A stretch of DNA of 64,000 bases from Gonatopus flavifemur (taxonomy: Eukaryota; Arthropoda; Insecta; Hymenoptera; Dryinidae). Within the stretch, counting starts at the first letter, position 1. Each line of letters opens with the position of its first letter. Location of the stretch: the NCBI GenBank assembly GCA_018340375.1, contig JAFFJZ010000004.1:34942001-35006000 (forward strand), in the 5' to 3' direction. The notes below the pieces were generated by a model, which worked only from the letters and a program-made list of their open reading frames with translations, ran no database searches and was not told the origin of the DNA. A program made the translations under genes and the position numbers. Of the stretch, positions 23,107 through 34,455 are shown one piece after another.

Positions 23107-23366
23107 GAAAGAGTGAAAAATCACGTGTTTCACTTCACTAAGTCTCAAAAATGAGCCAGTCCGCTTCGAGTGAGATTTTCACTCGTTTCTAGTGAACTCT
23201 CACTGTTTTAGAGTGAAAAATTTACTCTAGAATTTGAGTGCCGGTGAGTTTCTAACCACAAACCTTAGACTATCACTCTAAAAGAGTGGAAATTTCACTT
23301 GAAATTCCGACCAGCTCACTTTTGGCTGGTTAAAGAGTGAAATCTCACTCTAAAAATTTTAGAGAG
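23107..23366. repeat. Cluster of GAGTGA / TCACTC motifs in both orientations
   Basis: More than a dozen copies of CACTC or GAGTG lie within 260 bp, several as inverted pairs (CACTGTTTTAGAGTG, CACTCTAAAAGAGTG). It starts about 40 bp after the companion gene stop. CACTA/EnSpm elements commonly carry short subterminal repeats and CACT-type ends, so this may be the remains of the 3' terminus. It could also be a separate MITE. Confidence 0.5.
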
Positions 23367-23648
23367 TAGAACAAAGAGTTATCAGATCCCTCTTTTCAGC
23401 GTACCAAGATGTAATTGAATGGAATTTTTATGCAATTTTAAATTGTGAAGATTCTAGCTAATTGGAATTCAATAACTTCAAATCGTCGTACAATCCAAAT
23501 TCCAAACCAATAAGGAGTCCTGAGAGAACACAAACTTCCAAAAACGTCCAACGAACGTACCTAAACATCTATTGGACGTCAGGTCCGTCTGTTGAATGTT
23601 CCTGGAGGTTTTTGTTCTTCTGGGAAAGTGAATATCAGGGTAATGACC

Positions 23649-23895
23649 GTACACGGAAAAAAATGTTCCATAAAATTTACCAACGCGTTCGGTAAAATAC
23701 GGCACTATTAAAATTTCTGGTAATATTTATGAGAGTTCTAGTAGAATCTACGATGGTCGTAGTTAAGACTACTACCGCAGTAGTAGCTTTGACTAAAATT
23801 CTACTAACTATGACCAGAAATTTCGATAGTGCCGTATTTTACCCCCCCCCCCCTTCCCCGTTGATAAATTCTGTCAAACAGTTTTTTCCGTGTAC
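23649..23895. mobile_element. 247-bp hairpin MITE, ends GTACACGGAAAAAA
   Basis: Starts GTACACGGAAAAAA and ends TTTTTTCCGTGTAC. The inner halves pair (GGTAAAATACGGCACTAT with ATAGTGCCGTATTTTACC). A poly-C run at 23844-23853 lies in the right half. Confidence 0.75.
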
Positions 23896-23905
23896 GATCA
23901 TATAG

Positions 23906-24183
23906 TACACGGAAAAAATTAGTGATCCAAATTTATGTTGACTAGTATATCACTTTTTGACGCAGCGCAAATCCGAGAAGAATCGTAACACCGGATTTCA
24001 ATAATTCGTTGACTCTTTCCATTTCTTCGACGATCAAACTGAAAAGTCAATCCCATTCTTGAAACGATCGATAAAGTCAACGAGTTATTAAAATCCAGTG
24101 TACGAATTCTTCTCGAATTCGTGCTCCGTTCGAAAGTTCCATACTAGTCAACGAAAATTTAGATCACTAATTTTTTCCGTGTA
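23906..24183. mobile_element. 278-bp hairpin MITE, ends TACACGGAAAAAATTAGTGA
   Basis: Starts TACACGGAAAAAATTAGTGA and ends TCACTAATTTTTTCCGTGTA, with well-paired halves. The left arm holds only the outer part (12729-12806). Confidence 0.8.
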
Positions 24184-24607
24184 TCCACTGGCAATTCAAT
24201 TCTTAGAAAATTTGGTTATCATGAACAGAAACTTACTGTTTCAAAATACGAGGAGATGAATTCATCAAAATTCAACAAAAAGTTTAGTTGTGGCAATAAA
24301 CATTAATTTATCATTTTGAATTGTATACTTTTCAAATTCCATTTCATCATTTTCAGATACAGTTAATGAGATTGAATTTGAAACCAACTCCCAAACAATC
24401 GATTGCGCGCATTTTAACTGATATAATGACTAAGGATGTGCAATTGCAATTCAGTGCGAAGGGTCACAAAACAAGAGGAATAACAAAGAAGAACTTTAGC
24501 GCGACAAATACTTTCAAATACATGCACGGTATAGTACATTGTGTAACAGGTGCGCAAAGTTGGTGACTCCCGTATAAATGTGAAATTTGTCGCCCGAGCG
24601 GAGCAAA

Positions 24608-24874
24608 CACGGAAAAAAAGAAATAGTTGCAGCAACTACTTAAATAGTCGATTTTTTACCATCTGCTCAAGTAGTTGCTGCAGCTACTTTAGTAGTCAGG
24701 TCAAGTAACTCGATAGTTGCACTAACTCACGTAAATACCTGAGGTATTTTGAGTTAGTTGAGGCAGCTAACGTGTTACTTGTCCTGACTACTAAGTAGCT
24801 GCAGCAATTACTCAAGTAGATGGTCGAAAATCGACTATTTAGGTAGTTGCTGCAACTATTCTGTTTTTTCCGTG
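24608..24874. mobile_element. 267-bp hairpin MITE, right-arm copy
   Basis: Reverse-complement counterpart of 12038-12304, with the same CACGGAAAAA-type ends and nearly the same sequence. Confidence 0.75.
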
Positions 24875-26284
24875 AAGCCAGCAAATCTCGCGAGTGAGGG
24901 AATCACCCATGCGCTCGAGTTCTACATACTATTTTCCCTAATAATGTCCGTGAAGGTCGATTGTAGGCCTAAGCACACACTCGCATAATCATAAAATATA
25001 ACGCAAAACGCGTTATGGTTTTACTAAGATTGGCTGCATAAGCTCTTATGGCCTTATGCATCGGGCTTGTACGTTTGTGGGCTTAGATTTTAAAGAAGCT
25101 GATGTTATGTACGTTGAGGGGCTGATTTTCACACGACAGAGAGAACAGTGCGATAAAATGAGAAAAGTGCAGTAAAGTTTCTTCATCGCATTCTTATTAC
25201 TTCATCGCACTGTTCTCTCTGTCGTGTAAAAATCAGCCACTTTGCGCACGACGGACAGGCTTCGAGAATCGAAGCGTAGGTTGCGTGCGTAAAGTAGCTG
25301 ATTCCCATGCGACAGTCAGAACAGTGCGGTATAGTAACTTTGAAGAACATCCGCAAAACGAATGAATTTTCAATATAGTAAAACACTAACGAAAGCTCCC
25401 ATCCTAATAATGCCATGATACGTTAAACAAGATATTAATTGTTTAATTTACAGACGTTCTTACTACTCATTTTCCTGGGACAAACTCCGCTTCAATAGAA
25501 GTCGCAACTGGAAAGTGGTTTGCAGGTGCCAGTGACCGAGAAGGTGGTAGAAAAATGAGGCAAGATGTGATGGAAAAAGAATGAAGAGTATAGAATAATT
25601 ATAAATTCTTGTGTTCAGTAATATTTTGATAATTCCAACGTTATTTCAATTCTCATATGTGCTTTGTTATTAAGGACACTCGAGCATGCACAGCTGGGGA
25701 ACAAGTCAAATTTTGCACGAACTTTCTTCAGAAGGTACATAATTAATACAAATTTCCAATGATCTCTGAAAGTCAAAAAATAAAATTGTAAAATTCCAAC
25801 CTCCAAACCTAAATAAATTTTATAATTTCATTTCCCCGCTTTCATGCGATCTGATTCATTCGAAAATTCGAAATTCGCGGCAATGCGCAATCCTAAGTAC
25901 GTAATTTAGTATTATTAGATTGAAATTTGTATCAATTACGTACCTTCTGAAAAAAGTTCGCGCAAAATTTGATTTTTCCTCTCTCCCACTTCTTTATGCT
26001 CCGGTTCTCTCGATCTTTGAACATTGTCTGTTATTAGATATATATTTTAATTCACTCATTGATCTTCTCGGATTCTTTGGCATTGTCATTTATTTGATTC
26101 ATTATTGTCGTGGATCTTCTTATACACCTATCCATTTCTCCCACTTTGGTCAATTGTATACTTACTGGTCTTAATTTGGTCATTTTATATTGTTAGATAA
26201 ATTTTTTTTATCTAAAGAAAATTTATAAAATGAGAACAATAATAAATAATTATTTAAGCTCCATTATTGCGTTTTCATTCTCAT

Positions 26285-26319
<35 letters not shown>

Positions 26320-27068
26320 CATATATACATGTTTTGTTTATTATACAAACTTCATCAAATTCAAAAATTGTGTAATCAGGACCTGCATTCTCAAACAGCA
26401 CAGAAACTCGGAACGAATTGTTTGTATCCCAATTGAACTCCTTGGGAACTCTTTCTGAACTATTTTGTGGTATCGGTTATCTGCCCTGGGTGGAGTCATG
26501 TAGCCAACCGTGGAAGGATTGTTTTATCATAGGAAACTATGCAATTTTCAACAGAATATTCATAACATACGTATAAAATCTCATGAACATGTGCTCACGG
26601 TTCGTTATGAATCTCTATTAAATAGATTGTAATATGAGGATTGATAGATGAATATAATTTCATATGAAAATATTCATAATAAACGCATGAAGATCAGAAA
26701 AAAATTAATTCAGTGGTTGGATTTGAACTTGGGTTTTCTCAGCTTCGAAACTAGGGATTTGCCATTGAGCCATAAATTCATTCTTCATAAGCAAAAGGAA
26801 AGAAATGCTCATAAAGAGATTCATTAGATATTCAACAGACTTTAAGGTATTTGAAGAGGTCTAAGAAGATGGATTGGATTTAATTATATCTCATTGGATC
26901 CAAAAACATGAAATGCGAGAGATCTGATTAGATCTAAGTAGTTACAGTAGTTTCTTTCTATTTTTTAATCCAACGAGATGTAACTATACATAATTAGATC
27001 TTGTTGTATCTGATTGGATTTTTCTAGATATGATTCATTCTTTGTTGGGACAATATTTATCCTTTAGT

Positions 27069-27281
27069 GTGCACATGGGGTCATTTTGACCCCAAAATTT
27101 CAATCTGACTTGGGTATTCTTCCTTTATGTGACTTCAACTTCAAGCATGTTCGTCAGGGGCAAAGAATTTTTTTCCCTTGGAATATCACGAAACAATCAA
27201 CCAGTTTCCCGACAAAAGTATATTATTATTCAGATATCCGATAATGAAAATAGCTGGGGGTCAAATTGACCCCATGTGCAC
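27069..27281. mobile_element. 213-bp MITE-like element, right-arm copy
   Basis: Counterpart of 9287-9499. Both ends read GTGCACATGGGGTC when viewed inward. Confidence 0.6.
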
Positions 27282-27538
27282 TTGATGATTCGCTACGGAA
27301 GTATGCACACCAAGGGTTATACATCCGACATTTTGAATGCTCCTTTGATCGCTCATTGTTTCATAATTTTCTCACATTAAATAAACAGCTTTGCACCGAA
27401 ATCGGCCGACTATCAAACGCGACGATATTGGTTCGTCCCATTGGTTCAATTATCACCCGCAGTTATCATTGCGTATTGCGGACCGTCATCAACGTTCCAG
27501 TGTACCGATTCCGGTTCGGCCGTCATTACATACATGGG

Positions 27539-28660
27539 AGAGTGCCGCAATCCCGAAGGTCCTTTTCTCCGAAGGTACGGTGTATCGAATTGCAGAATGT
27601 CGAAGTTGCAATGTCCCGACAGAATTTCAGTAACTTTGAACAAAATTGTCGGATGATTAGTAACGTTTAGGAATAATTCGGTAGATTGCAACTTCGAGAT
27701 TTTGAAATTCGGTGCATCCGCCTTCTGGTAAAATGGACTTTCGGACCTGGCCCTGCTAAAAATGACGGAAAGAAACGGAAAAAAATTCTCTCTTTCCGCT
27801 TGATATCGGTTTTTGTCCCATAAAATACGGAAGAAAACGGAATGAGAATTTATTAATAACACAAAATATTGTGTTATTATTCAATAACACAAGAAATATT
27901 ATGAAAGTTAAGTCAGAGCACTTCCTGATAACTTCCAGAACTCATAAGAAAGGCATCAAGGAGATTTCCCAAATCGACGCATCAGAGAACTTTCTGATAT
28001 CATTTAGAGAACATAATGAATGTTTGAAATGTTGAGGGGAAAAATGTTCACTGGGAGCAGAATTTCCATTGCTCCAAACAACTTTCTGTTCCTCCAGCAA
28101 AGTTTAGGCGCCACCAAACACAATTTTTCACCGTATCGTAATCGTAATGTAACTTCAAAATCACATGCAATGTAACCTACTTGTTGCAGGCAATAGACAG
28201 GTAACGTGTGATTTTACACTCATGAAAGGTAGTCGCAACGTCCCTATAACATAACATTTTTTGTGTTGGTGACATGGTGATTGCAAGCAATTGTTATGAC
28301 CATTGTATTCTGGAAAATATGCTTCGTAGGCACTTTTTGACCTCAGATTCGAGATCATGCGCATATATATTTGTATATATATATATATATGTATGTTCGA
28401 CCTCAAAATTGCTGTTAAAAAACTTGATCGGGTTTGATAATATAACTTATAACAGGTGGATGGAACTGAGATGTTGCTAAGATGAAACATGTCATATTGG
28501 GATTGCATTGTAACAACTTCTCATGACTGTGAAATTACACGTTACTAGCCCATTGCAGGCAATAAACAGGTGATACTGCGTGTGGTCTCGAGTGACATTG
28601 GAGTTATGATGCAGTAACGAACTGTGTGTGGTGGGATCTCTCTCTACAATTATGATAACA
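27539..28660. other. Right flank of the palindrome, non-coding
   Basis: The repeat-like sequence that spans 27400-27720 (TTCGG-rich) crosses the palindrome edge at 27538 without a break, while the left arm stops there. 28370-28395 is a short TA microsatellite. No gene recognised. Confidence 0.45.
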
Positions 28661-31600
28661 CGAGAATGTTGAAATTTCAACGGGATGATTTTGTTGGCAC
28701 GAGGAAAATTTATTCGCTATAGCCATATTCTTCTGTGGATTATATTTTCGAGAAAATGATCCCGCACTGCACTCCCTGATATAAAAGGGCTCTGAATATC
28801 GTCCGGAGGTTCATTTTGAGTATCCATATACGGCGAGCTTTTGTATGAGCACCGATCAATAACCTTGGATACCGTAGCATAGGGGACCTAGAGGGATTAT
28901 GTCGAAACTGGAAGAATGTTGAGATCTCAATGAGATGATTTTCATGGCACAACGAAAATCTTTTTTGCATAACCAAATTCTTCCGTTGATTATATTGCGA
29001 CGAAATAATACCCAGAGTGCACTCTTTGACATACAAGTGTCCTGGAAATCATCCGGAGGTGCAACTTGCATATCCATACAACGCAAGCTTTTGTATAGGC
29101 ATCGATCGATAACTTTGGGTATCGTAGCATACCTAGATTGTGTAATACAAGGACATCCGATGAGATTGGAACCGGTCCTCCGAATATTGCTGATTTGCCA
29201 GGTGTATGATGTACATACGTTTGTAAGGGCAACGATGAGGTGTTTCGGGGACTGGATCGGGTAGGGATTGGAGCCTTCGAGGACATGATGTGAGAACGAG
29301 GACCGTGACTGAAATCAGGGATATGTAGATAGATAGGGTGGAGGTCAGCAAGAAGTCATAATACCTCTTTTTGAAGACGTTAGGGGAAGAGCTACACTTG
29401 ATGTTATCTGGGATCGTGTTCCAGAGTTTACTACCTGTTATCAAAAAAGATTTTTGAAATGTGGTGGTACGATGCAGTGGTATTTTAAGCAGCCCCCTAT
29501 TCGATCTAGTGCAACGAATTGCATCAGAGGTACCAAAGTTGAAACGATCGTAAAGAAAAGGATGATCCTTGAAAGCAAATAGATGATGCAAGTACGACCC
29601 CAGGAAAAATTTCCGTCGCTCAGAAAGTTGGAGCCAGCCGAGGCGCGTGAAGAAAGGAGAGATGTGGACATCTTTCCTGAGATTGAAAATAAATCGCACG
29701 CAGGCATTCAGTTTACGCTGCAGACGTATACTGTCTCCTTCGGAGAGATCAGTGAGAACCAAGCAACAATAATCAAAATAGGGTATAACTAGCGTTGAAA
29801 TCAGTTTAGTTCTCATCTGGATAGAGAATGCGTTGCCATTAAGTCGCAATTGGTAGAGTGCGCACGAGACTTTCCTGCAGACAGAAGTTACTTGCTCATT
29901 CCAATTAAGAGAAGGTGTCAGAATAATCCCAAGCGATTTAAGCGAAGAGACAAGATTTATAGGGATGCCCTGAAGTATAATGTCCGGTAAGGAGCGAAGA
30001 GAAATATCGTTGACGAAACGTGGAGAACCAAGGATCATGCAATTGGTTTTCAAGGGGTTCAGAATTAGGTAGTTGGTGGAGCACCAGCTGGCAATTCTCA
30101 GTATATCGTCATTCAATTTCGAGATACATTCGTCTATGAGAAAAGGTGAAGTATGCAAATAAATATAAAAGTCATCAGCGAATTTAAAGAGTTTACAATG
30201 GTGAATAATCGAATTTATGTCGGTGACATACAGTGCGAATAAGAGAGGGCCCAGGCGAGAGCCTTGGGGAACACCTGAGGTAACTGGAGTCCATTCGGAG
30301 CAACCTTTAGAGCTTCTAACTGATTGCGTGCGACCAGATAGATAGAACCAAAACCACTTCAGCACGAGGGTAGATATATTGAAAGAAGCGAGTTTTTGTA
30401 TAAGCAAAGAGTGGTTAACGGTATCAAAAGCTCTTGAGAAATCAAACCCCACCAAAAGAGTGATCATGCGCTTATCAATCGCTTCACGAACATCATCAGT
30501 CAATTTTAAAAGAGCAGTTTGAGTGGAGCGGTGTTTGATGAATCCACACTGATATTGGTCAAGTAGAGAATTCTTGGTCAAAAAATCACACAAGAAGTGA
30601 TGGACGATCTTTTCAAGTATTTTAGATGACTCACAGAGAATGGAGATAGGGCGAAAATCACGTGGAGTTTGTGGAGATCTTGTTTTAGGTATAGGTGTAA
30701 TGAAGGAGCGTTTCCACGCTATAGGAAAGAGAGATAGCATGAGAAAGGAATTGAATAAGGACAGTAGGAATGGAAAAATGGACGGAGCGATCAGGTTAAG
30801 GAATCGACCAGGAAGCCCATCTGGAGGAATAGTATTTGAGTTAGAAAAATGATAGAAATGTAGCAGATCATGAGGAGTCAAGTGAGGGAAAAAGAAAAGG
30901 TTATCACTGTAGCCGAGACTTCGGTCGAGAATGGGCGGTGGAGGACAGGCCGGATGAAAGCCAGCAGAGAAGTGTAAACTAAGCTCGTTCACACAAAATT
31001 TATCCGCGGGCGGGTGATTACTATTAGATTTGATTATTCTCAGGGTACGAAGTTCTCTCCAAAGTGTGCGTGAGTCGGGAGTACCCATCAATCTGTCGTT
31101 ATAATATTGACGCTTCGCATTCCTGAGAGAAGTAACAACGTTGTTCCTTAGTCGTGTGAAGAGTAGATGACATTCAGTATTTCTTGTGCGGAGATATGTC
31201 CTCCTCGCAGTGTTACGTTCACGGATGAGATTACGAATCTCCTGAGTTATCCAGGGAGAAGGAGGACGTCTGGGGGTAAACCTTCTGATCGGTACTTCAC
31301 TATTGTATAGATCAGTGAGATAATCATGGAAAACCCCAACACACTCATCAATATTTGTAATACCCGAGTTCCCGATGTTCAGCAAAATCGATGGTATATC
31401 AATATCTTGCCCATTGATACGCGAGTAATCACGCACAGAGACGATCTGCTGTTGACTCATGGGTAGATTGAAAGAGTATTCAATTGAGATCATGTCATGC
31501 CGAGATAGAAAAGGCATTTCCTTTTGTTCATGGTCAATCACTTTGGAGAGATCGTCCACTACACATAAGTCAAGCAAGGTAGAAGAGATGGACGTGTGAT

Positions 31601-31920
31601 GAGTGGGGCCGTAGGGGACAATGGCCAGATTCAGACTGGAGAGTATTTTACGGAGATAAGTACTATCAGGAGATGAACGGCACAAGTCGGTGTTCCAGTC
31701 ACCCATGATGATTTTGTCGTGATAGTCAGTACTCGGTGTAGAGATCACCGTTTCCAAATTAGCAAATCCTATTTTCGGAGGTCTGTAAACTACACCAATG
31801 AGTACTTTGCGCATACACGTGCTGGAAACCTGGACGAATAGATATTCGGGTTGTGGACAAGTGGCATCGTACTCAGATTTCTGTATAATTTTGTATTGGA
31901 GATTCTGTTCAATATAGAGA

Positions 31921-33068
31921 CCCAACTAACATTTCAATTCTTGAAGATATCTAAAAGAATACTTAATTGAGAGATCTTTAAGAACTTTCTTGAAGAGTTC
32001 TTAAAGATATCTCTTAGAAGTGTTGGAAAGACATCTTGTAAAAGATTTCTAAAAGATGTCTTGATTCAGAGGTCTTCAAGAACGTTATTGAAGAGTTCTT
32101 GAAGATATCTTTTAGAAGTCTTGAGGAGATTTCGGAAAGATGTCTTGATTAAGACACGTTTAAGAACATAAATTTTTCAGCAGCTTTGAGGTTATATGAG
32201 CACATGATCATGAATAACACAGAATAAAACTTTGAATGTACCTGTTATTACAATCGTATTGCAAATGAGGTGATTCCATATCCATGAATTAAAAGCTTGA
32301 ATCAATCATTGAGATATCAAGAAATTTGAAAGTTTGTAAAAAGTACGATTTTGTCGCCTTATGACGTGCACAATAAAATTACCGAATATCCACTTCACAA
32401 CAATTCGTCAGAAATACTTTAGGAAGAATCTGCGGTATTCACGAAATATTAACGACTACTAGAACACAGAATTGATTTCTAAATATGTTTCACTAAATTT
32501 ATTCATCTTTCCTATTTGTAATTACATTCAACTCTTTTGATATTTATTCATGTGATAACAGTTTGTTCAAAAGATCATTTTCACTTTGAAACTGGACACC
32601 GCTGACATATTTCATTATGTCATATTGCCAATTATGGGCGTCTCTACCATGTTGTACGTATAGCTCAAGTGACTGAGCGTCAATATATCGTCAAGTGAAT
32701 GGGTTCGATTCCCGTAACAACAAGGGTCGAAATCAGGTAAACTTTATCGGAACGCGAGAGCAGTTGAAGAAACAGGAGGGAAAGGAAAAAGAAAAGGTTA
32801 AGAATTTTTTTTGTGAACAAATTCAAGAGTCTTCCAAGACGTTTTTATGAATTCTCCAAGACATCTTTAAGAACTCTTCAAGACATCTTTAAGAACTCTT
32901 CAAGACATCTTTAAGAACTCTTCAAGATATCTTTTCGAATTCTATACGTGTTTCATAAGACATCTTTTAGGATTCGTTTCGGTATCTTTTAGAACGTTTT
33001 TTAAGACTTCTTACAAACGCATTGAGACTTCTTAAAGATATCTTTAAGATGTCTGAATGTTAGTTGGG
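31921..33068. mobile_element. 1148-bp palindromic element, TIR CCCAACTAACATT, TSD GA
   Basis: Starts CCCAACTAACATT, ends AATGTTAGTTGGG, and is flanked by GA on both sides (31919-31920 and 33069-33070). About 250 bp at each end is an array of AAGATATCTT / AAGACATCTT / AAGAGTTCTT decamers in inverted orientation. The centre is AT-rich with a tRNA-like promoter segment. No transposase. Confidence 0.88.
32661..32713 (+). promoter_or_regulatory. tRNA-like Pol III promoter (possible SINE head)
   Basis: The A-box-like TAGCTCAAGTGACTGAGCG forms a perfect 4-bp D-stem (GCTC/GAGC). Forty bases on, the B-box GGGTTCGATTCCC forms a T-arm with a 7-base loop. The acceptor and anticodon stems do not pair, so this is not a functional tRNA but looks like a tRNA-derived SINE head nested in the palindromic element. 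Confidence 0.5.
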
Positions 33069-33327
33069 GACAGACCCCCCCGCCAATACGACCCACCCGA
33101 TCGCAACGAAAGACCACATATCCATCCAATGAGCAGAATGAGTCATCCATGTCACTCCTAAACCAGGTCTCAGATACCGCAATAACATCGTACTTATTCG
33201 GATTCTTAGTGCAGAAAAAATCAGAGAATTCATCAAAATGAGCCATAAGTGATTGTGCATTAACATGACACATTTTTAACGAACGGAAAACTTCATTAGA
33301 GTGAGAGTTTGAGTGTCGAATCGGGAG

Positions 33328-34455
33328 TCACCTAAGTTGATCAAAGTCCCTGTTAGATAAGATGACGATAACATTTGAGGTATCATCTTTTTTCACCAGA
33401 ATACGTCCATTCCTCGACCAAGTATGGAGATATCCTTTAGACTTCACAACTTTCTTAGTTTCTGCGAGAAGAGAGGCTATATCAGACGGCAGATATTCAT
33501 TAAGATAAAGCCTAGACTTAGGTAGAGAGGGATTAATATCAGACGCGTCGACTAATCCTGTAGAACGTTTGGCCTCAAGTATTTTCGTTCGGAGAGAAGG
33601 AGAATCAAGCTCCATAAGAATGGTACGTGGACGCGATGTAGTTTTGGTGGAGCGAAGACGAAATGCTCTCACAATGTTAGATTGGGTGATCTGAACATTA
33701 AGATGAGCCAAGACATCCATGATACGGCTCGGAATGAATTCATCAGGAAGTTCAGGTAATCCTGAAAGAGTGAGAAGATTCCTATTTGATTGAGAGCGCA
33801 GCGCTCGAAGTTCTTCTTGCAACTTGGTATTTTGTTGTTCCAATTCAGAGATGCGTGCTGAGTGAAATTGGGAGTTATCTTCAATGGTTATAACACGCTG
33901 GCTAAGCGATATGAGGCTGGCATCAGTCATTTTGATAGAAGAGGAATTCTGTTCCAGTGAGGTTTTTAATTCCTGGTAGTCTTTAGTGAGCGATTTCACA
34001 TCCTGATTGACTGTCATAACAGCCTGTTCAAGCCCCGCAAATTTGCTGGATAAAGAGGAGACATTGTTTTCGATGGAAGACAGTTGTTGAAGTCGAGCAT
34101 GAACCTCAGTATTATTGCGTTCTTGCCGCTCAATGAAATTATCGAGTTTATCTGAGGATATTTGAATAGCTCTCATAATATCATCTATGGTAAAGGTTGT
34201 ATTAGGAGTAGTACCACCACTGGTGTTGCGATCAACCATCGAAGTTGACGGACAATTAACTTCCATTGATGAGGGAGGGATATCTCCAGACTTTTTGAAG
34301 GATTCCAAGGGACCTTTGCAAAGTACAAGCTCGTTGTTGTGGTTGTACGTTTTATGTAGTTTCACACAACCAGGATGGAAATATTTTATGCACGGTGTAC
34401 ACTTACTGACATCCGTTTTCACAGATTTTCTGCAGATTGAGCAAATGTGATCCAT
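33328..34455 (-). CDS. LINE ORF1 protein: PHD-like zinc finger plus coiled coil
   Basis: 375 aa from ATG 34455. Residues 5-32 form a PHD/RING-like zinc knuckle (CSICRKSV, CTPCIKYFHPGC). A long heptad-rich coiled coil covers roughly residues 95-220 (many SSLSSKFAGLEQAV-type heptads). The C-terminal half resembles the FP25K/Transposase_22-like RNA-binding region (LLTLSGLPELPDEFI, RTILMELDSPSLRTKILEAK, SRLYLNEYLPSD, WSRNGRILVKKDD). This is the usual ORF1 design in several insect CR1/Jockey-type LINEs, where it binds element RNA. It ends 54 bp before ORF2 begins. Confidence 0.85.
   Translation of the reverse strand: MDHICSICRKSVKTDVSKCTPCIKYFHPGCVKLHKTYNHNNELVLCKGPLESFKKSGDIPPSSMEVNCPSTSMVDRNTSGGTTPNTTFTIDDIMRAIQISSDKLDNFIERQERNNTEVHARLQQLSSIENNVSSLSSKFAGLEQAVMTVNQDVKSLTKDYQELKTSLEQNSSSIKMTDASLISLSQRVITIEDNSQFHSARISELEQQNTKLQEELRALRSQSNRNLLTLSGLPELPDEFIPSRIMDVLAHLNVQITQSNIVRAFRLRSTKTTSRPRTILMELDSPSLRTKILEAKRSTGLVDASDINPSLPKSRLYLNEYLPSDIASLLAETKKVVKSKGYLHTWSRNGRILVKKDDTSNVIVILSNRDFDQLR

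Larger units (their letters stand above)
21537..24105. other. Segment present only in the right arm
   Basis: About 2569 bp with no counterpart in the left arm. It holds the downstream exons of the companion gene, a CACTC-rich block (23107-23366), one complete CACGGAAAAA hairpin (23649-23895) and most of a second (23906-24183). The breakpoints share one base (A at 21536/24106). Confidence 0.9.
19853..27538. repeat. Right arm of giant palindrome
   Basis: Reverse complement of 9030-14489, with an extra 2.57 kb (21537-24105) and lacking one 344-bp unit. The spacer-proximal 1.68 kb shows only a couple of visible differences (for example Met/Ile near 20913 and Thr/Met near 21495). The outer part differs more often, with several changes in each of the regions matching 10454-10992, 11496-11729 and 9012-9302. 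Confidence 0.93.
29133..33273 (-). pseudogene. LINE ORF2: endonuclease and reverse transcriptase, split by a MITE
   Basis: The N-terminus (33273 down to 33069) starts MCHVNAQSLMAHFDEF and holds the endonuclease motif VIAVSETWF. The frame resumes at 31918 (LYIEQNLQYK) and runs to the stop at 29133. Removing 31921-33068 and one GA keeps the frame and leaves about 996 codons with no stop. Endonuclease motifs are GVVYRPP, MGDWNTDL, TLLDLCVVDD and SRHDMI. Reverse-transcriptase motifs are FRPISIL, HRSTQTALLKL, GFDFSRAFDTVNH, SGVPQGSRLGPLLF and the catalytic FADD in LFKFADDFYIYL. The C-terminus has no RNase H that I can see. Acts as target-primed reverse transcriptase for its own RNA. Confidence 0.88.

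Noticed and set aside
30640..30852. Plus-strand open stretches across the LINE
   Set aside because: Antisense shadows of the reverse transcriptase frame.
32661..32732. Functional tRNA gene
   Set aside because: D- and T-arms form, but the acceptor and anticodon stems do not pair.
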